In this document: positions 1 through 12,500 of the stretch, one piece after another | Layout of the letters: each line of letters opens with the position of its first letter | How positions within the stretch are numbered: the stretch's first letter is position 1 | Assembly (NCBI GenBank): GCA_016165875.1 | Contig: JABBOT010000080.1 | Location: 48,876,032 to 48,940,031 of the forward strand | DNA from: Acanthopleura granulata | Taxonomy: Eukaryota > Mollusca > Polyplacophora > Chitonida > Chitonidae | Length of the DNA: 64,000 nt | Direction of reading: 5' to 3' | Position numbers and translations under genes: made by a program | The notes under the pieces: generated by a model | The model's input: only the letters and a program-made list of their open reading frames with translations | Database searches by the model: none | What the model was told of the DNA's origin: nothing

Positions 1-579
1 CTCACTGTTACTTGACTTTTATATATAATGGCAGTTCAGGAAGGCAGAGACTGTGAGAAGTCAGTGGGAAACATCATACATCCTGTCATACATTGTACCT
101 GTGTGTTTCCTAGCCTAATCTCCTAAAGGCTCAGTTGTTTTTATTTATGACATGGCTTAGCACTCTTTACATCAATGGTTTAAGATGGTCTTCCATTCTG
201 CACTTCCTCGGAATCTTTAAGGATTATCCCATTAGTAATGTTCAGTACTTCACCTCATATATTTAGAAATGAGTTGAGTTGAACACTTACTTCATTGCTG
301 CGACCTATAAATGATACGCTCCATTACATTCATCAGAACAGATATTAGTGCATTGTGACACTAAAATTCATTTCAATGTCACTTTAACATAAGGACTTGA
401 GAAATGGCACATTACATATCAAAAGACTTCAGAGAATTGTCATAACTTCTACCTTCCACAATAGTTTGACTATGGTATATTACAGCATATAAAACAGAAG
501 CCAACAAGTGCAGCGTAAGCTAACTGTAACGTTGCATTCTGCTATTATCATTAATTCTGGCGCAGTAAATCCCTCGTAC

Positions 580-3500
580 CTCAGCCGTTGCCTGGTCAGT
601 GTTGGAGTTGTCGTCCTTCAGTATCCCGTTCTGCCAGCGGTTCTGTATATTGCTCAGCTCCTGCAGCCTCTCCTGCCTCATGCGCTCTGCCATGCTCTGG
701 CTTTGGGTGCTGTGAGTCGTCTGTTCCATCAGACGCTGGTGTATCGTCTTCATGGCACAACTTGCGTTTGGAGGCGACAACACCTTCTTAAAAGTGATAT
801 CTTCATTTAAGTTGGTAACGTTAATAATCAAATAGGAACACTGTTTTATTCCTCAGGCCCTCCAGGGAAATTCAAATAGCATGTGCGCCTAGCTTGAAAT
901 CCAAGGGGCTCAAGGCATTCTCGGAGGAAACCAAATTCTCAATTGTTTAAAAAAACAAGGACCCGACACTAGTGTATGTAGATGGCACATGTATAAATAT
1001 ATTCAATTACAGAAAACAGCCCTTAGATACAGCTGGCTTACCAATTACCTGGTCTTCAGAAAACAGCTAATCATACATATGTTAAGTCTTGTTACTAAAA
1101 TTAGGTATTATAAAACAATGGAAAACAACAAGTACAGCTTGTGAAGAATGCTGCATGTAAAGGAGGCCTTTTTTAACCCTTACCTTGGTTTCAGGACTCT
1201 TGTCTTGTTTGTCTGCTGTATCACAGGAAAGTTTCTGGGGCGTCTTTGCCTTGGGTGCACACGGCGGTCGTGAACGTGGTGGCTTTTCCATTGTCGATGA
1301 GGGGGAGCGAATTTCATTAGCCTTCTCTAGGATGCTTTCCGCAAAACTTTTCTGTGGTTTTAGAGTTTGTTTTGTGCCTGTGTTTGTTTTTGAGGCTGCA
1401 GGTTTGCTGCCTGACAAGGGTAGTTTGTTTGCTGGTGAACATGGTGGCGTTTTAGCTGGTGGCTTGGCAGGAGAGTTTCCTGGTTCCACTTTCTTGGCAT
1501 GGCTAACCTGATTGGAAGCAGACAAGTGTTCCCACGCTGACATTCGTGCCGTTACAGAATAAGCGGTTGGCTCATCCTCTTGTGGCTCTATTTTATCTCC
1601 GTCAACCTTCTTCTGCCACTTGGCCATTCTTTCAGACACAGGCTTACTTGCAGGGTCCACAGAATCTCTTTCGCGAGGTTTTGATTTTGTTTCCGAGCAG
1701 CACATCTTTTCTCCCATGAACTTTGTCGATGGGGACGGTGCAACAGTCACCTTGCTGGCAGATGAGAATTTCTGAGGGAGAACAGATTGTTTTGGTGTCT
1801 GTGGCGCCGGAGCTCGAGGTACTGCAGGTTTCGTTGGGGTCTGGGACACTCTCTCCTCCCATTTGGCAAACCTAGACGAGATGGGCTGCTGGATGGGATC
1901 AACAGATTTCTGCGAGGCTGCTGTGGTTTTCTGGGCCCACTGAGCCCTGCGTTCCATGACAGGCTTTTTGGTTGGTTCATCTGTCTCTTCTCCTGATGTT
2001 GGTGAACCACGCAACTCCTGCTCGTTGATCGGAACTTGATCCACTCTCTGACGAATCTCATATCGGACCGGTTTAGCAGGGGAGACCATCTTGGTTGTTT
2101 TGCTGGGAGCCTCCTGTAGAGGTTGTGGTGATTTCCCTGCCTGTGCATTTGACCATGTATCATTTGAAGCTGGCGTGGGTGGAAACGGTGGAGCTTTGGG
2201 AGCTTGGTACTTGGTTGTGACTGGAGCCTGGCTTATTGCTGGTTTTGGAGGACTGGGTGCTCTCCCTTTGTTCCGCTGGCCACTCAGCTCTCTGCCTCTT
2301 TGCTTGGGGATATTCTCCTGATTTTCTGACACGTTAGCTGGTTTAGGGGGTGGTCTCCATCTTGGTTTCTGAGGTTCTTCTTTCCTAAATGACAGTATCA
2401 TTAATACACACATTACCAATAAAAAACTGTCTACACGTGCATGTAAACAGGACTTCATATATCACATGAACTGTGAAAAGATTTTGAATTTTGTCAATCA
2501 AAAACAATACTACGATCGTTGAAGTTAAATTTCAAGGGTATAATCTCATTTGATAGTCAGTTACTGACATCTAAATATTCAGCCTTTTCCTTTCAGCCCA
2601 TAAAAAAACCCCTTTTACTATAGTATCAACTGTCGTCATCATTTCATCACTACTGTATAATCGAGACAACAGGTATGTGTTACGGATGGTACAACATGTT
2701 CCTACTTACACAATAGTAGGATGGCTGAGATCATCCTCCCAGCAGTTGATGGTTTGTGCGAGGTTAGCCAGCCGGTTCTTCCTTGTAGGAGGGTTAGAAC
2801 TCACTTCTTCAGCTGGAGGGTCATAAGCCCGTCGGGCCTGAGGGGGACACTGGTCAGATTCCTCACCTGTTATACATCAATGTGAAATACAGTACATGTA
2901 TGTATTTCATTCGAAATAGGTTTTAAAAAACCAGACACTGGAATCGCTTGCCTTCCCCTGGTATTTACACAAGATAGTTTGAAAAATGAAGTGGGAAGAC
3001 AATGGGAAGTCTTAACATGTACTCTGTACGACAATTTATGAAATCCTATGCATCAAAACAGTTTTTACACAACCAGTCTGAGCAAAACTGATATGAATTC
3101 AAGATTCATTTAAGCTAAGAGAGCAAACATTACTCTCAGACACAATGTCCTCAAGTTTAACAAACACAAGCAGTAAACAAATTTTTATATATTTTTTTAT
3201 ATAAAATTTTTTATATCTGTGCTTAGAATTTCAAAATAACCTAAAGAGGTCAAAATATTGCCAGCCTACCTACCACTGGCAAATAAATTGTCCAAGTATC
3301 AAGCAAAACATAAATCCACTTGCAAACAAACAGTTGGACATTTATCCATGGCTACTAAAAGCTAATTTCTGAACATATATGTTTTGTATGATTTCGTGTG
3401 ATTTTGACAAAAGTCACTGAAACAGGCACTGTCTGTTCCTTGTCTTTAATTTACTTTGACACGACCAACAGTTATGCAGAACAACAAAATTTTCGCTGGA

Positions 3501-5401
3501 AAATGTCATTAAAGGCGATACACTCACCACTTTGTGCTGACCACTGACTGCGCTGACTGGCCAGTGCATTCATGCGTGATTTGACGGAGCTAATGGCTGG
3601 AGTGTCTGGTTTGATCTCCTGCAGCTTTCCACGTGCACAATGACGTTTAGGAGAATCTAGAAGAAATTGACACCAATTACATAGAAATGCCATTATAAAT
3701 CTGAATTCACTTCCTCAACTACAAACTAAATACAGAAACCTGCAGGACTAAATGTCTGCAAGAAGATTAAAACACTCTCACTTATTTGATAAATGATGTT
3801 TAAAAAATCTGGCCAATGTATGCTTACTATGACGGAAATTAAGAAAAATCCAGGAATACAATAAGCATGTCAAACATTATGACACATAAAAAGGCTTCTA
3901 ATGTATGAAATTGACCTAGCATATAGAAAAATGCATGACTGAATGCATCTGAATATAAAGGAATGTCACTCTGTATGTCTGTCCTTTGATTTCCTCCACA
4001 ACTATTCATCCAACTGACTTAACACATTACAGTCCGGAGTATCTTTGCAGATCACAGAAAGTGAAGTGTAGAGTAAAGATAAATTGCATAAGAAAATCAG
4101 GCAATGATAATGCCACAAATGCATTCAACACGTATTACTTCTGACATACTGGTTTTGTATATAAAACAAAAATTCCTTAGATCTCTGAAATGGCTTAGTG
4201 ACAGTGCCACAGCTTCCGAAAAATCCTTTCCATCAGCTTGGGCACTGTACCAGTAAATGTTGAAATGGCAACCCACACAAAACACCAATGACATTTCAGT
4301 TTCACTAGAACACCACAGACCCTATGTACAAACCATCATCGGCGCGCTCAATCTGTATTTCAGGCATATTTTGGGAAACATCATCTACAAGCGGAGTCCT
4401 GCGCTTCCTTGGTCCCTGATCTGGAGTCTCACCCAGTTTCCTGGCCAGCAGTTCCCTCCTCTCCTTTGTTCGCTCTATTATGTTCTGAAATCATATATTA
4501 TTTCTTCTAATCTTACAAATTCTAATCAACTCAAAAAGTCAAGTAAGCCAATATTGGGATGCAAAAAGTGACTGACAGAATGACGTAGATATCTTGTGCT
4601 GTTTCAGCTGGACATTGACAGGGCAGTTCAGAAGACAAGAAGTTACGCTCTTTTGACTAGAATCACAATATAACATGTACTTACCCTACTAAACTGTGCA
4701 CAGCAATCTCTATCATTACTACAATATGTATATTCATTTATAACGAGTATATAGTTTTAAGAAAGGGAGTAGTCACAGGTCATCACAAATAAGAGTGAAC
4801 GTAGAATTCCATACTTTTAATGAATAATGATGACTGATGAGTGGTATCTGCCATGTAATTTTTGAAAGTATCATGTGACCTCATCTGTTCTGTTGTATTC
4901 GAATTTTTTTTCTCTAGAGGAGAACAACACAAAAAGGACAGAAACAGAAAACAGCTTTTGTTAAAGAGCAATTTTATCTGAAAGGCTGATCAGACCAAAG
5001 ATAATTTCACAGTTGTGAAGTGATGGTTAAAAGAGACGAAGACCAACCCAGCAAATGGTAAACTGGAGGCCATGAGCCGTGGTTGTCTTCGGTCATTTGA
5101 CAAGTTCCCACCATAATTTTCGCATAAACTCCCAATCGTTCTGATATCTGTTTCAACAATGTTCCTCTGAGGAATCTCAAGTTGTCTCCATCAATTCAAG
5201 TTCTGTGTTATCACACATCCAGTATCTCTTCTACGTTTTGCAAAAAACGAGATCGTAAAATCGAACTCACATCAATGACTGAGCGAGCTCGTGCGACCAA
5301 AATGAAAATGTTACCTTGTCACGAAACGGGCACTTGTCTTTCTAATGGCCGTCAGGATCCCTAGAATTTGTTATTTGACTTACCTCTGTGTGCGAGTCCA
5401 T
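580..5401 (-). CDS. ANLN: Anillin, N-terminal part (6 exons; gene continues past left edge)
   Basis: Anillin is the actin-, myosin- and septin-binding scaffold of the cytokinetic contractile ring. Coding exons on the minus strand: 5401-5384, 4484-4334, 3656-3528, 2866-2710, 2384-1184 and 786-580, all with GT-AG borders and matching phases; together 621 codons. The start MDSHTE joins NIIERTKERRELLARKL, the hallmark anillin N-terminus. Exon 3 carries VKSRMNALASQRSQW (about residue 73) and exon 4 RLANLAQTINCWEDDL (about residue 135), both closely matching vertebrate anillin. The 400-codon exon 5 is Pro/Lys/Ser-rich and probably disordered; it holds four RxAxW-type motifs (residues 297-436). Exon 6 has the charged helix with RQERLQELSNIQNRW that also occurs in vertebrates. 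The anillin-homology and PH domains are off the window; bases 1-579 are intron. Start context aacaATGG is good. Identity is very secure; exact exon limits are read by eye. Confidence 0.95.
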
Positions 5402-5482
5402 TGTTTTAGCATGCTAATCGGAAAATTACTAAAGAAACGTTAGTTTCTTTCCAGTTCTTTCGACCCGTGTTTTCGTGAAAGG

Positions 5483-5503
5483 CAACGGTTTTAAATTTGG
5501 CGG
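5483..5503 (-). promoter_or_regulatory. Candidate MYB / CHR-like / E2F composite site upstream of anillin
   Basis: About 80-100 bp upstream of the anillin start codon, CAACGG (5483-5488, a MYB-type site), TTTAAA (5490-5495, a CHR-like element) and TTTGGCGG (5496-5503, an E2F-type site) lie edge to edge. Such elements recruit MYB-MuvB, DREAM and E2F complexes at G2/M genes, and anillin is a cell-cycle gene in studied animals. Motif presence is seen; function is inferred. Confidence 0.45.
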
Positions 5504-6119
5504 TTAGTTCTCGCAAAATCTCGAGAATCCACGCAGCGACTTCCGACGTTCCACATCAGCGGTTCGACAGTTTCAAGATCAGGACCGTTGACCTGGTATT
5601 TACTTCCCGGTACAGCTATAAATAAACCAAGAGCGAAATTCGAATAGAAATGATGTGTAACATTGAAGGTTAATCTCCACATTAATTTTTTAAACTTATC
5701 AAGCAGGCCCAACAGGCCTGAAATAAAGAGTTTTCTATGCATCGCAGGCCTTCATGTACATGTAGGCTGTAGTTTATCATAAATTGGTGGGCCTATGAAT
5801 TTTTGTTTACAATTTTTCATTGTCTGCAACAAGACTGTCGGGTCAGTGTAATCTATATCGTAACGAGCAAGGCTTGACTTGATCCGAGACCGAGTTCGAA
5901 TTCAGCACCTCCATTGGTGCTCAGCTGCTCTACGTTACCTCATCACACGTGTAAAATTCTCAGTGCTGCACGTCCTGTGATCTGTGTAGGCCTGCCAGAA
6001 GTGACATATCGTTGCGCTAGCGGGAGCAATGATACGAGAGCACATCCCAATTCCGGATTTAAAGAAAAAAAAATCCTTTTTATTGTATTTTATGCACAGA
6101 AAAACACTAAAGTACGGAA

Positions 6120-6552
6120 TATATATATATTTTTTTAAGAATAGATCTCGTAATTACGAGATAATATAATTGTTGTCATCGACATTAACCCTCTGCCTTT
6201 TGTATCGTGCAGAGATGGACTTTGGTCTGGGATTAAGTAATTCTCCTAGCCCCTGCTTCTTGGCTCATATACACGGAATTGTTATATCCATTTGAACACA
6301 TAAGAGAATTCTGCTCTCACAAGGATTATTCAAGAGGAAGTTTCACTCTGATATTTTGGAAGTTGCCCAGTGTACTGAGCGCCAAGTCAGCACTACCGGG
6401 CATCAACAAGGCTACAGATGGGTGCATTTGCAATGTATTCAAGGTTTTGTTGTTTCCAGGGATACTGTTTGGACACTTATACGAATAGATCTCGTAATTA
6501 CGAGATAGTGTCTCGTAATTACCATACGATATCTATTTTTAAAAAATATTTT
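6120..6552. mobile_element. Probable MITE with terminal inverted repeats and an 18-bp palindrome at each end
   Basis: The perfect palindrome ATCTCGTAATTACGAGAT occurs at 6145-6162 and again at 6489-6506, with a further half-copy at 6511-6522. The outer flanks, a T-rich run followed by AATAGAT, are inverted with respect to each other. This suggests a non-autonomous element of about 430 bp. No clear target-site duplication was found, so the boundaries are approximate. Confidence 0.55.
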
Positions 6553-6979
6553 CTTGTGTGGCTTCCGTAGAAAAGCTAGAATCATTCTCAGCACGAGAAA
6601 ACTTGTTACTTGTTGAATTGTTAAATTGTAAATCGTTACACTCCGTTCCGAGAAGTTCGATGTATATGCGCTGTAATCAGGGACCTGGGAGACTTGTGAG
6701 GAAATTCCCAATGGAGTTGAAGATGTAGGCCTAATAACTTATATTTGACACCATTGGTTAAGTTCAACATGATTACAAGAACTTTTCTATAAGAGGAACT
6801 CGATCTTGGGGAGCATTTCCAACTGCAGGCTGCTGATGTTGACCTATGAAGCGACATTTAACACAAAAAATGTAACAATTAGCTACTCCCCTCGTCTTAC
6901 TGGTGAAATAGCAATTAAAATAATCTAGAACTTACTAGATGTGCCATACAGGCCCCTACTATTTCACAATTAGGCCTGG

Positions 6980-7150
6980 TTTATTTATTTATTTATTTCA
7001 TTGTTTTTTTTTAAGCCACACTCAAGCATATTCCACTTATACTACGGCGGCCAGCGTAATGGCGGGAGGAAACCAGGAGAAACCCTCAACAATCCGCAGG
7101 TTGCTGGCGAACCTTCCCACGTACGAGAGGAATTTGACCTGAGTACTAGA
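6980..7150 (-). mobile_element. SINE family A, 5'-truncated, minus orientation
   Basis: Reads as the reverse of the family A core and tail: a TTTATTTATTT tail first, then the 'ccagcgtaatggcgggaggaaacc' core region and the 'ccttcccacgtacg' block, with no tRNA-like head. TAGGCCTG flanks both sides (6971-6978 and 7151-7158) and is a plausible target duplication. Confidence 0.75.
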
Positions 7151-7696
7151 TAGGCCTGCTATACGTCGCGTGTGACAGTTTCCTCGAAACATTTTGCAGT
7201 TGGCCTGTATATAACTATTTGTGGTGAAGATCTACATTGTCTATGGAAGCCACGGCGATTGCTGTCAGAGATACTTGTATGGCGCATGGGACTAGTGACC
7301 TTGGAAACAGACTCTTTTCATGCGATCGACCTAATTACAGTTTTGATGTGCCTTTTTTTTTTTTTTTTTTTTTAGTTTTTAGGTAGTTTGTATTATCCTA
7401 TAAGACTACGTTACCTTGTTTTAATACTATGGTGATCAGCTAGGAAGGCACGTTATGGTTGATCGCTGGTATATGAATGTCCACCGTAATCAGGGGCCTG
7501 TACTACCATGGCAGTCATGGACTTTGCGGTCAATCAAATACAAAACAGTTTTAGACCAATTTGTCTTGGCAAAATACAGGTACAAAATCTTGTGCTCTCC
7601 GACTGTTGGTTCCTATATACATAGATACGATAACTTATTAAGATCGCTGGCTATGAATTTAAATTCCGTTTTGAAGCAAGCATCCCCATGACCTGG

Positions 7697-7814
7697 GCCC
7701 ACTTAACTGAACGAAGCCCTCTTGGCGTTAACAGCACGTGACTACCATAGCACGTGACTACTAGATATGGTAACTACGTCCTCGTAACGTTAAGAGGGCT
7801 TCGTGGAAGTGGCC
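7697..7814. mobile_element. Small inverted-repeat element (~118 bp)
   Basis: CGAAGCCCTCTT (7712-7723) is mirrored by AAGAGGGCTTCG (7792-7803), and the inverted match extends outward to ggcc(c)actt / aagtggcc. The interior holds CACGTGACTAC twice, 16 bp apart. This is consistent with a tiny MITE or a large hairpin. Confidence 0.5.
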
Positions 7815-8757
7815 TCTGGTTCCTTTGCATTGTGTCATGTTGTTGTTCATTAAATCTGTCGACAATTAAGCATTTGGAGTAACGATACGGTTGTCATAGA
7901 CCAGTTACCTCAATTATGTTACAATTAATATCACTGTATTCTAGTTTCTCAGTTCTGCTTTATCCGTGGCAGGGACCGTGTAAGTTGCCACCATGCATGT
8001 ATTTACATGAACAGTTGGAATGAAACTCTCAATGAGGAAAACTGACAAGATTCCGGATTTCATGGGTTATCTGTTGATCATATGTGTAAACCATATCACG
8101 CCGCCATCACTGCTGGGCTGCACCCTTTTACACTGACCTTGACCTTGTTACCTTATTTGACAGTAACATTTCTCCAGCTTAGTCGAAATTTTCATTTCTA
8201 GGAAATACCATTTCCGATTATTTGTACATATGTCGCTGCCACGTATATGTGGTACCAACAAAGATATAATTATTGCGCCTCGAAATAAACTGAATCCAAA
8301 CAAATACTTGTGTCAAATCAAAATCTTATCTTGTTTATATTTCTCATATGTTCATGAACTAAAATGCCACAATCCAAGTTTAGCCTATCCGTTTTCATAC
8401 ACACAGGGAAGTTACACTGAAAATAAATATATTTGACCTGCATGCTTATGTTTACTTAGAACATATTTAACTTTGTGCCTGACATTCCCTATACCAAGAC
8501 GTGGTCCCAAATATTTCATTCTTGTATTTCTCTTTTTTTGAATTGGGACCCGTTTAACGGAATTAATTAGTTGGTACAGCCTATACTTAGAGATGATGTC
8601 CTGATGTCATGGGGAAGTAAGGAATGGGTGGCGAAGTCTTTGTGGTCATCTTGTCAATGGAGACATACGGATACATCCTTTCTTTATATGGGACATGAAA
8701 TGTAGAAAAGAAATATGCGCTTCGTTCAGTTTTCTTAACTGTCGGTATACATGGATA

Positions 8758-9033
8758 TTTATTTACTTGACGTATTTTTTTGATTGGTGTGTAACACTGT
8801 ACTCAAGAATATTTCGGTTATATGGCGGCGGCCAGCCTTATGATGGGAGGAGACCGGGCAGAGGCCGGGGGAAAGCCACGACCCTCCGCAGGGAGCTGAC
8901 GGACCTTCCCACGCACAGCCAGAGAGGATACCAGCATGAGCTGAACTTGAACTCACAACGACCGCATTGGTGTGAGGCTTCTGGGTCATAACGCTGCGCT
9001 AGCGCCCTAGCCAAATGAACCATGGAGGCCCCA
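8758..9033 (-). mobile_element. SINE family A, full length, minus orientation, perfect 15-bp target duplication
   Basis: A complete copy: AT-rich tail, 'gtgtaacactgtactcaagaatatt' 3' block, core, and at the right end a tRNA-like head (reverse complement of a B-box-bearing sequence ending in ccatggaggcccc). CGGTATACATGGATA is present immediately outside both ends (8743-8757 and 9034-9048), which fixes the insertion boundaries precisely and implies a recent LINE-mediated insertion. Confidence 0.92.
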
Positions 9034-9599
9034 CGGTATACATGGATAAATCATTATTTAAAAATATATATATATTTTCAATAAGTGTGGAGTGTAGACT
9101 GAATTAAATGAACCTGGACAATGACAGGGCAGCAGGCCTATAGCATCACATTTACCATAACCCACTCACGTAGAGAGATATTCTGGAGTACGGCTCCATT
9201 AATGTTTACGCTTATGTTCAAACAGATACTACACAAAAACCCACAGGATTTTTACTCTACTCCAGAGCTAGTTGATTTCCTGTAAACTCCAGTCTGTATA
9301 GAACTATTGAAACTGAATCAGACAGCCTCAAGTGTTTGTTGTTCATCGCACGAGTTTCATGCGCCACATGCGGTCAAGTCAGTTATGTAGGGCTAACCGT
9401 GGCAGTGTATTTAGAAGTGTGGGTCAAAGGTAATTCAAATGACTATATGGGCAAGTATCAACCAATTGATATTGTTATTTAGGATGTATTTATAGGCGTC
9501 GTGATATACTTAGATAATAATCTCGATCTTTGAACTCATGCATGTTATATGTGATGGGCATAGCCGGACTAGATCCATTGCGCGCATCATTAGGCTAGT

Positions 9600-12500
9600 A
9601 TGAAAATGGGCGCGAAAACACGAGTTTTGTTACTGCTGGCGTTTGCTGGGATTTTTGTCAGCCCATCTCAAGCTCTCCCTAGGATTTGGTCCCAGTCACT
9701 CAAGAGAGGTGTGAATGGTGGGGCAACTTGTGTCGGTGAGTATTTTTTGTACACTTACAATTGACGCTTCACGCTCTACGGACAGGCTTAGCAGGAGTGT
9801 TGCGCTAGGCACCTCTAGCTAGGCCTACTCAACAAACTTTATGCCGTTTAAACTGTATGTAGGGCCTAGGACACAACTTTATCGCTTGGCCTTTCCTTTC
9901 TGCGCCTATATAAAGGCATGGTGATGAATATTTCTTTAGATAGCGGATCCATTCTAATGCGTGTACACAAAACGGTTAAGGACAAAAAGAGTGTTTCGTT
10001 ACCAGTACACAACTACTTAATGATACGTGAAATAATTATGGCATGCCCCATGACCATAACAGATAAGTCTGTTGTATAATATTGGACGTGTGTGTTAGGT
10101 TTGTAACGCTATACATCACATACCGGGGGATTTCCATAGCGTTTATTTCTGGCAAATGGATGCAGGATGTAAGAGCCTATAGGCTTAGCATATAGAGTGT
10201 TTACACATAGTCCACATGCATCTTTGTAAGTTGTAAAAAAGAAAAACCCGACTTGCAAGTTCAGCATAGACGCTTGGTGTATTATATGAATCAGTTCTAT
10301 AGAAGATATGTCTACCTAGATACAATCGCTATTGTATTGTGTAATTTATCGGTGTAGGAAGTACGAGGTATTAAACTGTTCATTACTATGGTTACGCCAT
10401 TTGATTGTTCACTTCATGCAAGTATATGTCATCTATCAAATTTTAATTTTACACCCAAGAATGAGCCAATGTTTTGGGTTAAAATCAGATACTATATAGA
10501 CTTATAGACTTATATATTTACATATACAGAAGTATTGGGTCAAATACACATGGTATAAAGATAGGGGGAATCCGCCCAGCTTCAAATTGATGGACATAGC
10601 GTACGATTGCTTTGTGGAACAGGGTCCTGATAAGTTGATTGTAACTACCATGGCTACCTATCTCTTTAGCCTACGACTGCTTTGTGGAACAGGCGCCAGG
10701 TACATATTATAGCCTATATGTCATACTATACAGCGCATCCAGACGCATGTGTAAGTTTCTTGTTGAAGTTTTTGCGGTGGCTTCTTGGTGCCATGAAATA
10801 TCTTTTGAATATTTTTGCCCTATTTTTATATATAGTCGCTAGTCAGGCGGCTTATCAGTAAAGTTAGATGATCTATTTACACTGAAAATTACTCTTTGGC
10901 GAAGAAATTTCTTTTAAAGTTTTTCACATAGGAAATCATTTTTACGAGAAAATTATATTTTTACGTAGGAAATCATATTTTACGGGAAAATTAAAATTTT
11001 TACGAGGAATTATTTTTTTTCACATGAAAAATATTTTCACCGCGGCGCAAATGATTTCCACCCTGGTATAAATGATTTCCACCGTGGTGTAAAATATTTT
11101 AATTTTTCATGTGAAACATAATTTCCTGTGTAAAAAACCAAAAAAAAAAAAAAAAAATAAATAAATGATTTCAAGTGTGAAAACCTTTTCTGCTATTGTG
11201 AAAAGCAACATTCTTTGCTAAAAAGTGATTTTCTGTGTAAACCGCTCAACTAACTTTACTGACACACAGTTGATAAGCCACTTAACTAGGAAACTATAGA
11301 AAACTGCCAAAAAATGCGAATGAAATTGCATGGCACTAATAAGCCACCGTAGGATTTGTACTTAATCAAGATAAACAGAAGTAGACAGAACAAAGGTTGC
11401 CTAGTGAAAAAGAAGTGTCATTACATCCACTGTACGCCTGACATGTCACGTGCTGGTGTGCCTTTTATGTTATCGCAGCTTTCTCTCTGCAAGGTTTAAC
11501 TTCATTTCTTCTCACTTTTATATTCGAACAAAGAGGTAAACAGCACAATCTTTCCTCAAACTATACTTCACTCTTTCATCACCATGTCAAAAGCATGACA
11601 AATTTTATAAAACGTTTTGTCGTGAACAACCACTCATGTCCAGATGCCCGGGTATTATTTTTAGACTTCCGCGTCGTTTATGGATAAGAGACCTCGACTT
11701 CCTATGTCTCGGCATCTCTGCATCGTATATGGCTATAGGTAACCTCGGCGTCGTATATACCTAGTGGGCCTCAACGTCGCACATAGTTAGGAGTCCTCGA
11801 CGAACTTTGTAGGTAGGGGACCTCGACGTTGTATATATCTAGGAGGCCTCGACCACGTATACAGCTTGGGGTAGGGGGGTTTCCACCTCATATTTAGCTC
11901 TGGGGCACCTGGTCCTGGTATATAGTTTTGGAGGGCCTCGACCTCGTATAGGGGTAGAGGGCCTCAACTTCGTACACAGCTTTCAGGACGTCGACCTTGG
12001 TCCACTTTGGGGCCCGACCTCTTACATAGTTTGGTTGCCCCGACCTCGACGTCATATATGTAGCTAGGAGACATCAATGTTGTGAAAAGACAGAGAACCT
12101 CGGCCTAGTATATAGATATAGGATTGGGGACCTCGAAGTCGTAGATACCGGGAAGGGGAAGGGGTCCCCATATAAATGGGGGGGGGGGGTCTCTGCGTCG
12201 TATTGAATCAGAATGTGTCAAATCTGAATGAAGTATGTAAGACTGTATAGGCCTTGGAAGGTTATGGCACAATATATGGACTGAAGTCAGAAATCAAGCA
12301 TTGCTGCAAACTGCTACCAGACTATATTTTTTGTACACCTTTTTGACTGAATACAATGTAGTCAAATGTTAAGCTTTTATGGAGCGCTTTTTGAATCACC
12401 TTTATTTATTTGGTGAGAGTATAGGAATTAAATAGCGTTTAGCTGCAGTCTTTTTTTAAATACTCTTAATATGCACATACATACATACACACAAGCATAC

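Larger units (their letters stand above)
5412..9599. other. ANLN-AOAH intergenic region (divergent promoters and repeats)
   Basis: No convincing coding exon lies here. The left end should hold the anillin promoter and 5' untranslated sequence. The rest contains a palindrome-bearing inverted-repeat element (6120-6552), a truncated SINE (6980-7150), a long poly-T run (about 7352-7374), a small inverted-repeat element (7697-7814) and a full-length SINE (8758-9033). The open frames seen here are short and resemble nothing I know. Confidence 0.7.

Noticed and set aside
1644..2163. Alternative frames inside anillin exon 5
   Set aside because: The anillin frame is continuous for 400 codons and matches the family; the others are shadows.
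5491..5742. 83-codon minus-strand frame upstream of anillin
   Set aside because: Lies in the promoter/leader region, no family resemblance; the anillin start at 5401 is well supported.
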